Of a stretch of DNA of 64,000 bases, positions 1 to 8,919 are shown piece by piece. The DNA lies in contig NZ_WMEX01000003.1 in NCBI RefSeq assembly GCF_009856365.1, positions 1 through 64,000 on the forward strand, read 5' to 3'. Numbering within the stretch: the first letter of the stretch is position 1; the number at the start of each line of letters is the position of its first letter. Made by a program: the position numbers and the translations under genes. The notes beneath the pieces are model-generated. The model worked only from the letters and a program-made list of their open reading frames with translations. It ran no database searches and was not told the DNA's origin. Origin of the DNA: Vreelandella halophila. GTDB lineage: Bacteria; Pseudomonadota; Gammaproteobacteria; Pseudomonadales; Oleiphilaceae.

Positions 1-87
1 CAAAGACCGCACTCGAATCAACGAGCACTGACTTTGATGATCGCACCGACCACCACAGCCAGCGCCCACACAAATAACCTGACCCCA

Positions 88-99
88 TTGTTAAAGAAC
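88..99 (-). promoter_or_regulatory. rRNA operon boxA antitermination element
   Basis: On the minus strand these bases read GTTCTTTAACAA, a close match to the boxA element (TGCTCTTTAACAA) that recruits Nus factors to rRNA transcripts. It lies downstream of two tandem promoters in the same direction. The 16S gene itself should start just left of base 1; it is not in the window. Confidence 0.8.
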
Positions 100-135
100 C
101 TCAGAAGGCGTTAAGCCCCTGATTGGAGAAACAAA

Positions 136-163
136 ATTCTAAAGCATTTCAGAATTTTGTCAA
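136..163 (-). promoter_or_regulatory. rrn P2 sigma-70 promoter
   Basis: Minus strand: -35 TTGACA (158-163), 16-base spacer, -10 TAGAAT (136-141). The -35 is perfect and the -10 is one base off consensus. It sits about 45 bases upstream of boxA and points left, as expected for the proximal rrn promoter. The inverted repeat here (AAAATTCT/AGAATTTT) is part of the AT-rich promoter and is not a terminator. Confidence 0.78.
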
Positions 164-231
164 TCCCCGGAACAACTCATCTGCGCCCGAAAGCGCCGCC
201 GCTGTGGGCCGTTGCCCCGAAAGAGATGCGT

Positions 232-259
232 ATTCTACACCCTGCGCCGTGAGCGTCAA
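232..259 (-). promoter_or_regulatory. rrn P1 sigma-70 promoter
   Basis: Minus strand: -35 TTGACG (254-259), 16-base spacer, -10 TAGAAT (232-237), followed by a GC-containing discriminator and preceded by an A/T-rich stretch (CTTTAAAACG) that could act as an UP element. P1, P2 and boxA in this order are the standard layout of gammaproteobacterial rRNA leaders. No gene is seen in bases 1-326. Confidence 0.75.
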
Positions 260-326
260 CACGTTTTAAAGCTCCCCTGGCACAGTGTTTCGGTTTCCAC
301 GTATCCAGGCGTAACAGGGGCTTTTT

Positions 327-869
327 TCAGCCCTGGTCGCTGGCCCCGAATGCCGCCTTCAGCGCGGTTCGATAGCGCTCCGCATTCTCCACGTAATGCG
401 CCGCGCTGTATTCCAGCATGGCCTTGTGCTCGTCACTCAGGGTGCGCTTGATGACGCCGGGCGAGCCCACAACCATGGAACCATCCGGCACCTCCATACC
501 TTCCGGGATCAGCGTATTCGCCCCAATCAGGCAGTACCTGCCAATGCGCGCCCGGTTCAGGACCACCGCATTGATACCGATCAGGCTGTAATCGCCCACT
601 TCACAGCCGTGGAGCATGGCCTGGTGGCCCACCGTAACGCCACGACCCAGAGTGAGCGGCAGGGATGGATCAGTATGGAGCACGGCCCCATCCTGCACAT
701 TACTGTCCTCGCCGATGGTCATCAATTCATTGTCGCCGCGGATAACGGCGTTGAACCAGACGCTGCTGCGTGCCTCAAGCAGAACAGAGCCAATAATGGT
801 GGCGTTGTCGGCGATAAAGTGACCGTCGCCGCGGATTTCAGGCCGGCGGTCTTCCAGTTCGTAGATCAT
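327..869 (-). CDS. Gamma-carbonic anhydrase family protein (YrdA/PaaY type)
   Basis: A 180-residue left-handed beta-helix protein with hexapeptide repeats, of the YrdA/PaaY/CaiE group. The zinc-binding pattern of gamma-class carbonic anhydrases is visible: an HTD segment near residue 70 and GHxxxxHG (GHQAMLHG) about 20 residues later, plus the conserved RGDNE segment. Proteins of this group bind metal, but carbonic anhydrase activity is often weak or untested. The start at 869 is chosen over the upstream GTG at 875 because GAGGGTGAGA precedes it. The start region overlaps the stop of the upstream Nudix gene, so the two are probably translationally coupled. Confidence 0.88.
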   Translation of the reverse strand: MIYELEDRRPEIRGDGHFIADNATIIGSVLLEARSSVWFNAVIRGDNELMTIGEDSNVQDGAVLHTDPSLPLTLGRGVTVGHQAMLHGCEVGDYSLIGINAVVLNRARIGRYCLIGANTLIPEGMEVPDGSMVVGSPGVIKRTLSDEHKAMLEYSAAHYVENAERYRTALKAAFGASDQG

Positions 870-871
870 TC

Positions 872-1456
872 TCACCCCTCGCGTGGTGGCTTTGTTATAT
901 CAATGGCGGCATCAAAGGCCATGTTCAGGCATTCCACCAGAATGATGGCGGACAGACCCCAGATGTCATGCTCCTGCCAGCGGTAGCACGGCACGTACAG
1001 GCGCCAGTCGTGGAAACTGATCTCATCCGTCCGGCTGCGACGGTCATCCAGAAGCCACCGCACGGGCACCTGGAAAACGGTTTCCACCTCTCCCGGTTCG
1101 GCGCAATAGGGATAGGTTTCCGGAACAAGCCCCACATAGGGCGTCACCAGAATGCCGTGACGGGAGACCACCTGGCTCAGTTCGCCCAGCAGCTCCACCC
1201 GCTCGGGAGGCAACCCGACCTCTTCATGGGTTTCACGCAGCGCTGTAGCTTCAGGCCCCGCATCCTCCTCACTGGCCATGCCGCCGGGAAACGCGACCTG
1301 ACCGCTGTGGGGGCCATTGCGGGCGGCCCGGCGCGTCAGAACAATCTCCGGATCCCGCGCGTTCGTAATGGGAACCAGCACACTGGCGCGCGGATAGGCC
1401 AGCGGCAGCGCCCTGGGCCGATATTGACTGAACCGTTGCAGAAGATCCTGTTTCAA
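872..1456 (-). CDS. nudL: CoA pyrophosphatase, NudL-type Nudix hydrolase
   Basis: A 194-residue Nudix hydrolase expected to cleave coenzyme A (or oxidised CoA) to 3',5'-ADP and phosphopantetheine. It has the NudL-specific signature [10 protein letters not shown] just before the Nudix box (GGM... ending in RETHEEVGL). No ATG is available in the plausible start region. I chose a TTG at 1456 (protein begins with [11 protein letters not shown] after Met); longer GTG/TTG starts reach 1687 but run into the divergent gene and give a sequence unlike the family. It is coupled to the downstream carbonic-anhydrase-like gene. Confidence 0.82.
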   Translation of the reverse strand: MKQDLLQRFSQYRPRALPLAYPRASVLVPITNARDPEIVLTRRAARNGPHSGQVAFPGGMASEEDAGPEATALRETHEEVGLPPERVELLGELSQVVSRHGILVTPYVGLVPETYPYCAEPGEVETVFQVPVRWLLDDRRSRTDEISFHDWRLYVPCYRWQEHDIWGLSAIILVECLNMAFDAAIDITKPPREG

Positions 1457-1588
1457 AGGTGTGACCCCGAGTTCCCGATCGTATTCGACATTATGAGATA
1501 ATGCGGGTGGCCGCAATGGCCGCCGAATCAACCAGTGGCGCCGGCCCGCCGAAAAGGGTCGGAAACAGAAGATGGCCAGGAGACGGGC

Positions 1589-2143
1589 ATGCAGTACTGC
1601 AGCAGCTGCGGGGCAAACGTGGAATTCCGGATTCCCGAAGGTGATGACCGGGAGCGCCACGTGTGCCACAACTGCGGCACGATTCACTACATCAACCCAC
1701 GGATCGTAGCGGGGACGATTCCGGTCTGGGAAGACCGGATCCTGCTGTGCCGGCGCGCGATCGAGCCCCGCTATGGGTTCTGGACGCTACCGGCGGGATT
1801 CATGGAGAACGGCGAGACCACCACGGAAGCCGCTATCCGTGAAACCCTCGAGGAGGCCGAGGCCCGTGTGGAACTGGACGGCCTCTACACCGTCCTCAAC
1901 GTGCCGCACATCGACCAGGTACACATGTACTTCCGTGCCCGCCTGATCGATGGCCAGTTCGGAGCCGGCGCGGAATCACTGGAAACAGCCCTCTTCCGGG
2001 AAAGCGAGATTCCGTGGGAAGAGCTCGCCTTCCCCACTGTCACCGAGAGCCTGAACCGCTACTTCCGCGACCGCAACGCCGCGGATGCCCAATACGGTGT
2101 GGTGGTGGATGACATCCGGAGACGCCTCGAGCGCAACGGCTGA
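1589..2143 (+). CDS. Zinc-ribbon Nudix hydrolase
   Basis: A 184-residue protein with an N-terminal four-Cys zinc ribbon (CSSC ... CHNC within the first 30 residues) followed by a Nudix domain with box residues GFMENGE...RETLEEAEA. The Gly usually found after the EE pair is replaced, as is common in this zinc-ribbon subfamily. The substrate is unknown; relatives act on nucleoside diphosphate derivatives such as ADP-ribose or NADH. The ATG at 1589 has a strong AGGAG seven bases upstream, so the in-frame GTG at 1535 is not used. Transcribed divergently from nudL. Confidence 0.85.
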   Translation: MQYCSSCGANVEFRIPEGDDRERHVCHNCGTIHYINPRIVAGTIPVWEDRILLCRRAIEPRYGFWTLPAGFMENGETTTEAAIRETLEEAEARVELDGLYTVLNVPHIDQVHMYFRARLIDGQFGAGAESLETALFRESEIPWEELAFPTVTESLNRYFRDRNAADAQYGVVVDDIRRRLERNG

Positions 2144-2147
2144 GCGC

Positions 2148-2459
2148 TCAGAAGTCCTCCATCCGATAGACCTCGTAGGCCGGCTCCTCGTAGGGATGCC
2201 CGGCCTTCATGGCCCTGATGACGGCACGGATCAGGTCCTCCTCGCAAACCAGCTCAACCCGGTACTCAGGAACCGTCTCAATCTGCCCCTGATGACCGAG
2301 AAACGGCTGACTGCCATCCATGGGACGGAACTGCCCCTGACCCTTCGTCTGCCAGCAGCAGCTGTCGTAGTTCCCGATCCGACCACCGCCAGCGGCAAAG
2401 ACCGCGGTCTTGGTCTGCTCCAGATAATCCTCCGGAACGAAGAAACAGATCTTGTACAT
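2148..2459 (-). CDS. NIF3-like/YqfO-type small protein
   Basis: A 103-residue stand-alone version of the domain inserted in YqfO/NIF3 family proteins (begins MYKICFFVPEDYLEQ, ends with HPYEEPAYEVYRMEDF). The pattern HPYEEPAY near the C terminus is typical. The fold resembles PII-like proteins; the role is not established. The start at 2459 is supported by GGGAGG five bases upstream. Convergent with the zinc-ribbon Nudix gene, only 4 bases away. Confidence 0.85.
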   Translation of the reverse strand: MYKICFFVPEDYLEQTKTAVFAAGGGRIGNYDSCCWQTKGQGQFRPMDGSQPFLGHQGQIETVPEYRVELVCEEDLIRAVIRAMKAGHPYEEPAYEVYRMEDF

Positions 2460-2715
2460 ACGTGCCTCCCGAGAGCCCTGAAAGTTAACCACAGAATCTG
2501 TGGAAAACTCTGTGAACAATTTATGGGAACAGCCTCTGAAACCGCTCAGTGACGGGCTCAGCCTCTCATTGATGAGATTTTCACCGAAACCCGATAGTTC
2601 TTTATTTTCAGATAGTTACGAATATTGAACACTTATTCGGCAGTTCGATTCAGCTTGCTATCTAAACCCGCCTGAATCGATACTCCAATGTGAATAACGA
2701 TGCTGTGTCAAGGCC

Positions 2716-5700
2716 TTAACCGACCCATTTACGGGCATTACGGAACAATCTGAGCCAGGCACCGTCCTCGCCCCAGTTATCCGGATACCAGCTGCACTGA
2801 ACCGACCGGAACACCCGCTCCGGATGGGGCATCATGATGGTGGCCCGACCGTCTTCGGAACAGAGCCCGGTAACCCCTTCCGGGGAGCCGTTGGGGTTAT
2901 GCGGGTAGTGTTCCGTCGGGCGCCCGTAATGGTCAGCGTACCGCAGAGCCACCTGGTTGCCTTCCCGGAGCCCCCGCAGATCCGAGCCGTTACGGAACTC
3001 GGCCATGCCCTCGCCGTGAGCCACCGCAATGGGCAGCCGTGAGCCCGCCATGCCCTGGAAAAAGGCGGAGCGGGATTCCGGCACTTCCACCATAACGGTG
3101 CGCGCCTCAAACTGTTCCGAACGGTTACGCACAAAGCGCGGCCAGTGCCCGGTTCCGGGAATCAGCTCCCGCAGCTCCGCCAGCATCTGGCAGCCGTTGC
3201 AGACTCCCAGGGAGAGCGTGTCCCCACGCTCGAAGAACGCCTGGAACTGGGCCCGGGCACGCTGATTGAACAGGATGGACTTGGCCCAGCCACCGCCGGC
3301 CCCAAGCACATCACCGAAGGAGAAGCCACCGCAGGCCACCATGACGTGGAACTCATCCAGGGTCATCCGGCCGGAGAGGATGTCGCTCATGTGCACATCC
3401 ACCGTATTGAACCCGGCCCGATCGAAGGCCGCCGCCATCTCCACCTGGCCATTGACGCCCTGCTCCCGCAGCACGGCCACGGAAGGTCGCGCCCCTGTGT
3501 TCACCAGCGGCGCGGTGATGTCCTCGCCGGGATCAAAGCTGAGATCAACATGGAGACCGGGATCGGCATCATCCGCCAGGGTCTCGAACTCCTCATCGGC
3601 ACAGTCACTGTTGTCCCGGATGGCCTGCATGCGATAGCTGGTCTCGGCCCATTTCTGCGCCAGTTCCGCGCGACCACGGTCAATGAGCGCTTCGCTCTGG
3701 AAACTGAAGGTCAGCCTCTGGTCCGAAGCCGGCGCCCCGATCATGGCGATATGACTGGAAAGCCCGGCTTCCTCCATGGCCGCCAGGACCGCACTCACAT
3801 TGTCGCGCGCCACCTGGATCACCGCGCCCAGCTCCTCGTTGAACAGCTCGCGCACCAGATGGCTGCTGTCTTCCAGCAGTGAATCCAGGGTGATCCGGAG
3901 ACCGGTGCGGCCGGCAAAGGCCATCTCGCAGAGCGTGGTGAACAGCCCGCCATCAGAGCGGTCATGATAGGCCAGCAGCAGCCCCCGGCGATTCAGCGAC
4001 TGGATGGTCTCGAAGAAGCCCCGCAGCTGTTCCGGCTTCTCCACGTCCGGCGCCACCGCACCCATGGCGCCATAGGCCTGCGCCAGGGCCGAGCCGCCCA
4101 GCCGGTTCCGGCCCTCACCCAGATCGATCATGATGAGTTCGGTGGGGCCCTGGTCGGTCCGCAGTTCCGGCGTCAGCGTTCTACGGACGTCATCCACCGG
4201 CGCAAAGCCCGTGGTCACCAGCGACAGGGGCGAGGTGACGCTGCGCGATTCGCCCTCCTGTGACCAGACCGTCTTCATGGAAAGCGAATCCTTGCCCACG
4301 GGGATCGTGATTCCCAGCTTCGGGCACAGATCCATTCCGACGGCGCGCGCCGTCTCGTAAAGATTCTCATCCTCGCCGGGGTGGCCTGCGGGCGCCATCC
4401 AGTTGGCGGACAGGCTGATCCGGGTAATATCCCCGATGGGCGCTGCCGCCAGGTTGGTCAATGTCTCGCCCACCGCCAGGCGCCCGGAAGCCGGCGCGTT
4501 GATGCAGGCCACCGGTGGCCTCTCGCCCATGGCCATGGCCTCACCGGTGTAGCCCTCGAAACTGCTGGCGGTCACCGCCACGTCCGCCACCGGCACCTGC
4601 CAGGGCCCGACCATCTGGTCACGGGCCACCTGGCCGGTAATGGAACGGTCACCAATGGTGATCAGGAAACTCTTGGACGCCACAGCGGGAATCCGCAGCA
4701 CCCGATCAATGGCCTCGTCCGGATTCAGCGCTTCACTGTTGAACACCGGCTTGGTGAAGCTGGCCCGCTTCACGTCACGGTGCATGCGCGGCGGCTTGCC
4801 GAACAGCACCTGCATGGGCAGGTCCACGGCATTGTTGTCGAAATAGGCATCATGGACAGCCAGATGCGGCTCTTCCACGGCATCGCCGACCACCGCGTAG
4901 GGGCAGCGTTCCCGGCGGCAGATGGCATCGAATCGATCCAGATCGTCCGCCGCCACGGCCAGCACATACCGCTCCTGGGCCTCGTTGCACCAGATCTCCA
5001 GTGGCGACATGCCGGGTTCCGCATTGGGCACTTCACGCAGCTCAAACCGGCCGCCGCAGCCGCCGTCCTTCACCAGCTCAGGCAGGGCATTGGAGAGCCC
5101 GCCAGCGCCCACGTCATGGATAAACGCGATGGGATTGCCCTCGCCCATCTGCCAGCAGCGGTCGATCACTTCCTGGCAGCGGCGCTGCATCTCCGGGTTC
5201 TCACGCTGGACGGATGCAAAATCCAGGTCTTCCGCGCTGGCCCCGGAATCCATGGAGGAAGCGGCACCGCCACCCAGCCCGATCAGCATGGACGGGCCAC
5301 CCATCACAATCAGCCGTGATCCGGTCGGGATCGCATCCTTGTGGACGTGGTCCTCGCGGATGTTGCCGAGACCGCCGGCGATCATGATGGGCTTGTGATA
5401 GCCGCGGTACTCCACCCCGTTCACACCCGGCACCTTCTGCTCAAAGGTGCGGAAATACCCGGTCAGGTTCGGGCGGCCGAACTCGTTATTGAAGGCCGCT
5501 CCCCCAACGGGGCCGTCCAGCATGATCGACAGCGGCGAGGCCATGCGCCCGGGCCGGCCGGGACTGTCTTCCCATGGCTGCTCAAAGCCGGGAATCTGAA
5601 GGTTCGAGGTGGTGAAGCCGGTCAGACCCGCCTTGGGCTTGCCACCCAGGCCGGTCGCGCCCTCGTCCCGGATCTCACCACCAGACCCCGTGGCCGCGCC

Positions 5701-6618
5701 CGGATGCGGCGAGATGGCCGTGGGATGGTTATGGGTCTCAACCTTGGCCAGGATGTGGATCGGTTCGCTGTGATAGCGGTAGCGCTGGGAAGAGGGATCC
5801 GGATAGAACCGCTGACCCTGAGCGCCCTCAATCACCGCCGCATTGTCCCGATAGGCGGAAAGCACCCCGTTGCCCCCCACTTCGTGGGTATTGCGGATCA
5901 TGTCGAACAGCGAGCGATCCTGCTCCACGCCGTCAATGGACCAGGAGGCATTGAAGATCTTGTGGCGGCAGTGCTCCGAGTTCGCCTGGGCGAACATCAT
6001 CAGCTCCACGTCCGTGGGATCACGCTCCAGGCCGGCAAAGGACTCGGCCAGATAATCGATCTCATCCTCCGCCAGAGCCAGCCCGAGGCGTTCATTGGCC
6101 TCCGCCAGCGCGGCACGACCTTCCGCCTGCACCGGCACGGCCTCCAGCGGCTTCGGCGCCTCTTCGTCGAAGAGCAGCTCCGCGCCGGCCATTTCATGGA
6201 AGACCCTTTCGGTCATACGGTCGTGAAGCAGCGCCGCCAGCGCCTCGCGTTCAGCCAGTTCCAGCTTGCGGCCGGCGCGCAGGTAAAAGGCCGTGCCGCG
6301 CTCAACCCGGCGGACCTTCGTCAGACCGCAGTTGTGCACGATATCCGTGGCCTTGCTGGACCATGGCGAAATCGTGCCGGGCCGCGGCACCACAAGGAAA
6401 AGCACCCCGTCCACTGCCTCCGCCTGGGCCCTGGGCCCGTACGTCAGCAGACGGTTGAGGACATCCAGGCCACTGCTGTCGAGCTCGGCATCCAGGTCCA
6501 CAAAGTGCATGAATTCAGCGTAGAGTGACTCGATGGCAGGGCAGGTCGCCTGTACCCGCTGCATCAGCCGTTCTCTGCGAAAGGCGGAAAGGGCCGGGGC
6601 GCCGCGAAGTTCCAGCAT
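2716..6618 (-). CDS. purL: Phosphoribosylformylglycinamidine synthase
   Basis: A 1300-residue PurL (E. coli PurL: 1295), which makes formylglycinamidine ribonucleotide from FGAR, glutamine and ATP in the fourth step of purine synthesis. N-terminal PurS-like domain (starts [14 protein letters not shown], aligned with E. coli), two AIR-synthase-type repeats ([19 protein letters not shown] motif in the first), and a C-terminal class I glutaminase with the nucleophile in GVCNGCQML and catalytic HPE in [11 protein letters not shown] placed the start at 6618 by alignment; a GAGG lies about 10 bases upstream. A TATGAT -10-like hexamer is seen on the minus strand at 6674-6679. Confidence 0.97.
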   Translation of the reverse strand: MLELRGAPALSAFRRERLMQRVQATCPAIESLYAEFMHFVDLDAELDSSGLDVLNRLLTYGPRAQAEAVDGVLFLVVPRPGTISPWSSKATDIVHNCGLTKVRRVERGTAFYLRAGRKLELAEREALAALLHDRMTERVFHEMAGAELLFDEEAPKPLEAVPVQAEGRAALAEANERLGLALAEDEIDYLAESFAGLERDPTDVELMMFAQANSEHCRHKIFNASWSIDGVEQDRSLFDMIRNTHEVGGNGVLSAYRDNAAVIEGAQGQRFYPDPSSQRYRYHSEPIHILAKVETHNHPTAISPHPGAATGSGGEIRDEGATGLGGKPKAGLTGFTTSNLQIPGFEQPWEDSPGRPGRMASPLSIMLDGPVGGAAFNNEFGRPNLTGYFRTFEQKVPGVNGVEYRGYHKPIMIAGGLGNIREDHVHKDAIPTGSRLIVMGGPSMLIGLGGGAASSMDSGASAEDLDFASVQRENPEMQRRCQEVIDRCWQMGEGNPIAFIHDVGAGGLSNALPELVKDGGCGGRFELREVPNAEPGMSPLEIWCNEAQERYVLAVAADDLDRFDAICRRERCPYAVVGDAVEEPHLAVHDAYFDNNAVDLPMQVLFGKPPRMHRDVKRASFTKPVFNSEALNPDEAIDRVLRIPAVASKSFLITIGDRSITGQVARDQMVGPWQVPVADVAVTASSFEGYTGEAMAMGERPPVACINAPASGRLAVGETLTNLAAAPIGDITRISLSANWMAPAGHPGEDENLYETARAVGMDLCPKLGITIPVGKDSLSMKTVWSQEGESRSVTSPLSLVTTGFAPVDDVRRTLTPELRTDQGPTELIMIDLGEGRNRLGGSALAQAYGAMGAVAPDVEKPEQLRGFFETIQSLNRRGLLLAYHDRSDGGLFTTLCEMAFAGRTGLRITLDSLLEDSSHLVRELFNEELGAVIQVARDNVSAVLAAMEEAGLSSHIAMIGAPASDQRLTFSFQSEALIDRGRAELAQKWAETSYRMQAIRDNSDCADEEFETLADDADPGLHVDLSFDPGEDITAPLVNTGARPSVAVLREQGVNGQVEMAAAFDRAGFNTVDVHMSDILSGRMTLDEFHVMVACGGFSFGDVLGAGGGWAKSILFNQRARAQFQAFFERGDTLSLGVCNGCQMLAELRELIPGTGHWPRFVRNRSEQFEARTVMVEVPESRSAFFQGMAGSRLPIAVAHGEGMAEFRNGSDLRGLREGNQVALRYADHYGRPTEHYPHNPNGSPEGVTGLCSEDGRATIMMPHPERVFRSVQCSWYPDNWGEDGAWLRLFRNARKWVG

Positions 6619-6773
6619 GGGTCTATGAGCCTCGTTGATGGGCCGGGATTCAGGTAGGTTCTGAGGAGCGCGTATCATACTCAAATCGACGGACAGGATA
6701 CAGGGGCAAATGACGGATGAACGGTTGTGACAGGGCCATCAACCCATGTCCGTTTTTTAACGTAGAATAGAGT

Positions 6774-8330
6774 ATGTTTCCATCTTTGCCGGACGGGACA
6801 ATGCGCAGCAGTAACCCCAAGCGCCCGGGTCTCGAACCCGGTCTGGCAGTACGTCTGGCGGCGCCGGCCATCCTGGCACTGGTGCTTACGGCCTGCTCCC
6901 AGCCCACCACACTGGACCGCATCAACCAGGAGGGCGTGCTCCATGTGGTGATGCATCCCGCCTCCACGGTCTATTACGAGGAGAACGGCGAGCCCTCGGG
7001 GTTTGAATACGAACTGGTGCGGCGTTTTGCCGATTCACTGGGCGTGGAACTGCGCGTGGAGGTGGTGGATGACTTTCCCGAGCTCTATCAGCGCCTGGAC
7101 GAACACCATACCCACCTGGCTGCCTCGGGCCTGGCGCTGACCCCGGAACTCCGCCGCCGTTACCGCCACGGTCCGGTCTACGACCGGAGCCGGCCGGTCG
7201 TTGTCTATAATGCCGACGTGGATCGCCCCCACACACCAGCGGACCTCATCAGCATGGACATCGCAGTGCGGGCCGGCAGCGCCGCCGAGCAACAGCTGGA
7301 ACGGATCCGCGAAACCTTGCCGGAGCTGGCCTGGCAGTCGGAAAGCAACCAGGACCCAACTGAGCTCCTTCACCGGGTCAACAAGGGTGAACTGGATGCC
7401 ACCGTGATCAACAGCCGTGAACTGGAAAACAACCAGGTTTTCTTCTCCAGCGTACGGGACGGACTGGCACTGAGCAGCCCGCGCCCCGTGGGATGGCTGC
7501 TCCCCCCCGAAGGCGACGGCTCACTCATGCAGGCAGCCCGCGATTACTTTCAGAAGATCCGCGCCAACGGCACACTCGCCCAATTCGAGGAGCGATTCTT
7601 CGGCCACCTGGACCGCCTGGATTACGTCGGCGCGAAAACCTTTACCACCCACCTTGAAAACCGGCTTCCGGACTACCGTGAGACCTTCAGGAAAGCCGCC
7701 AGCGCCCATGATCTGGACTGGCGCCTTCTGGCCGCCATCGGGTACCAGGAATCCCACTGGGAACCGCGGGCTGTCTCGCCCACCGGCGTGCGCGGACTGA
7801 TGATGCTGACCCTGGACACAGCCGCCCTGATCGGCGTCAAGAACCGGCTGGACCCGGAAGCCTCCATCTGGGGCGGCGCCCGTTTCTTCCGGCGCCTTCA
7901 CAACCGCATTCCCGACAACATCACCGAGCCGGACAGGACCTGGTTCGCACTGGCCGCCTACAACGTTGGTTACGGCCACCTCCAGGACGCCCGCCGCCTG
8001 GCCCGCAGGGACGGCAGCAACCCCGACCGGTGGCTGGACGTCAAGGAATACCTGCCACTGCTCGCCCAGCGCAAGTACTACACCCAGACACGATACGGCT
8101 ACGCCCGTGGCTATGAGCCGGTTCTCTACACCCAGAATATCCGCCGCTATTACGACGTTCTGAAATGGATGTTCCCGGGAGAGGATACTTCCGTGGCGAT
8201 GACCGAAAACGGGGTGGAATCCCCTCTGGAGGACCCCGAGGAGCAGCCCTCCCGGCCCCGGAAAACCAGGGAGCAGACCGCATCCGGCGACCAGCGCCGG
8301 GAGCTGCGCCGCGTCTCCCCCCTCCTCTAG
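6774..8330 (+). CDS. mltF: Membrane-bound lytic murein transglycosylase F
   Basis: A 518-residue lipoprotein that cleaves peptidoglycan strands to 1,6-anhydro-muropeptides at the outer membrane. Signal sequence with lipobox LTAC (Cys about residue 41), then a periplasmic binding-protein (SBP_bac_3) domain (about 50-275), then a family 1E SLT domain with catalytic Glu in AAIGYQESHW, followed by SPTGVRGLMML and the AAYNVGYGH motif. The last 50 residues are a charged tail. A second ATG at 6801 is an equally possible start, since a TAGAAT -10-like hexamer (about 6763) is very near the first one. Divergent from purL. Confidence 0.93.
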   Translation: MFPSLPDGTMRSSNPKRPGLEPGLAVRLAAPAILALVLTACSQPTTLDRINQEGVLHVVMHPASTVYYEENGEPSGFEYELVRRFADSLGVELRVEVVDDFPELYQRLDEHHTHLAASGLALTPELRRRYRHGPVYDRSRPVVVYNADVDRPHTPADLISMDIAVRAGSAAEQQLERIRETLPELAWQSESNQDPTELLHRVNKGELDATVINSRELENNQVFFSSVRDGLALSSPRPVGWLLPPEGDGSLMQAARDYFQKIRANGTLAQFEERFFGHLDRLDYVGAKTFTTHLENRLPDYRETFRKAASAHDLDWRLLAAIGYQESHWEPRAVSPTGVRGLMMLTLDTAALIGVKNRLDPEASIWGGARFFRRLHNRIPDNITEPDRTWFALAAYNVGYGHLQDARRLARRDGSNPDRWLDVKEYLPLLAQRKYYTQTRYGYARGYEPVLYTQNIRRYYDVLKWMFPGEDTSVAMTENGVESPLEDPEEQPSRPRKTREQTASGDQRRELRRVSPLL

Positions 8331-8335
8331 CGGCC

Positions 8336-8803
8336 TCAGTCCGTGGGCAATCCGTCATCCGGTGTCATGGCCAGCGCCTTCTCAATGTGCGAGTGGCTGT
8401 ACCCCTTCTGCGCCAGGAAACGCCCCTGCCGCCCCTTCTCCTTCCACTCCGCCGGTGCCTCTGGCCCGAAACGCTTCTGACGCTGTTCCAGCGCCATATT
8501 CACCCAGTCATCCTCCGCCAGGGCGGTCAGCGCCTGACTGTCCCCGCTGACACCACGCTGCTCCAGCTCGGAGCGGATCCGCAGTGGCCCGTAACCCGCC
8601 TCGATCCGCTGCCGGCTGAAGGACTCCGCAAACCGTTCGTCGCTCTGCCATCCCTCACCGGCCAGCTCATCCAGAACCTCCGCCAGCAGCTCCCCACTCT
8701 CCGCCGCCCTCTCCAGCTTGCGCCAGAGCTCCAGCCGACTGTGCTCCCGCCGCGCCAGAAGCTTCATGGCGCGCTCCCTGAGGTACTGCCTGTCATCACT
8801 CAT
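8336..8803 (-). CDS. recX: Regulatory protein RecX
   Basis: A 155-residue, all-helical RecX protein, which binds inside the RecA filament and limits its activity. The sequence shows the typical three-helix repeats (LARREHSRLELWRKL; GEGWQSDERFAESFSRQR; GYGPLRIRSELEQRG). The start at 8803 was chosen because the downstream sequence begins the conserved part; a GGGTGGTG stretch precedes it. recX is usually downstream of recA; here it stands alone, convergent with mltF, so recA must be elsewhere. Confidence 0.92.
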   Translation of the reverse strand: MSDDRQYLRERAMKLLARREHSRLELWRKLERAAESGELLAEVLDELAGEGWQSDERFAESFSRQRIEAGYGPLRIRSELEQRGVSGDSQALTALAEDDWVNMALEQRQKRFGPEAPAEWKEKGRQGRFLAQKGYSHSHIEKALAMTPDDGLPTD

Positions 8804-8919
8804 ATCACCACCCGCCCAATAGGCTGACGCCATTTCTGTGTGCTAATTTTAACGACCTGATTCCAACCACCTGCCCAAACTTGCCGGGCGGGCTTTTTCG
8901 GCATTAAAGGACACTCATC

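Noticed and set aside
131-159. AAAATTCT/AGAATTTT inverted repeat as a terminator
   Set aside because: It coincides with the -35 to -10 region of the rrn P2 promoter and has no GC stem.
308-330. CAGGGGC/AGCCCTG hairpin after the carbonic-anhydrase-like gene as a terminator
   Set aside because: The stem is imperfect and there is no T tract on the minus strand after it; the T run lies in the loop.
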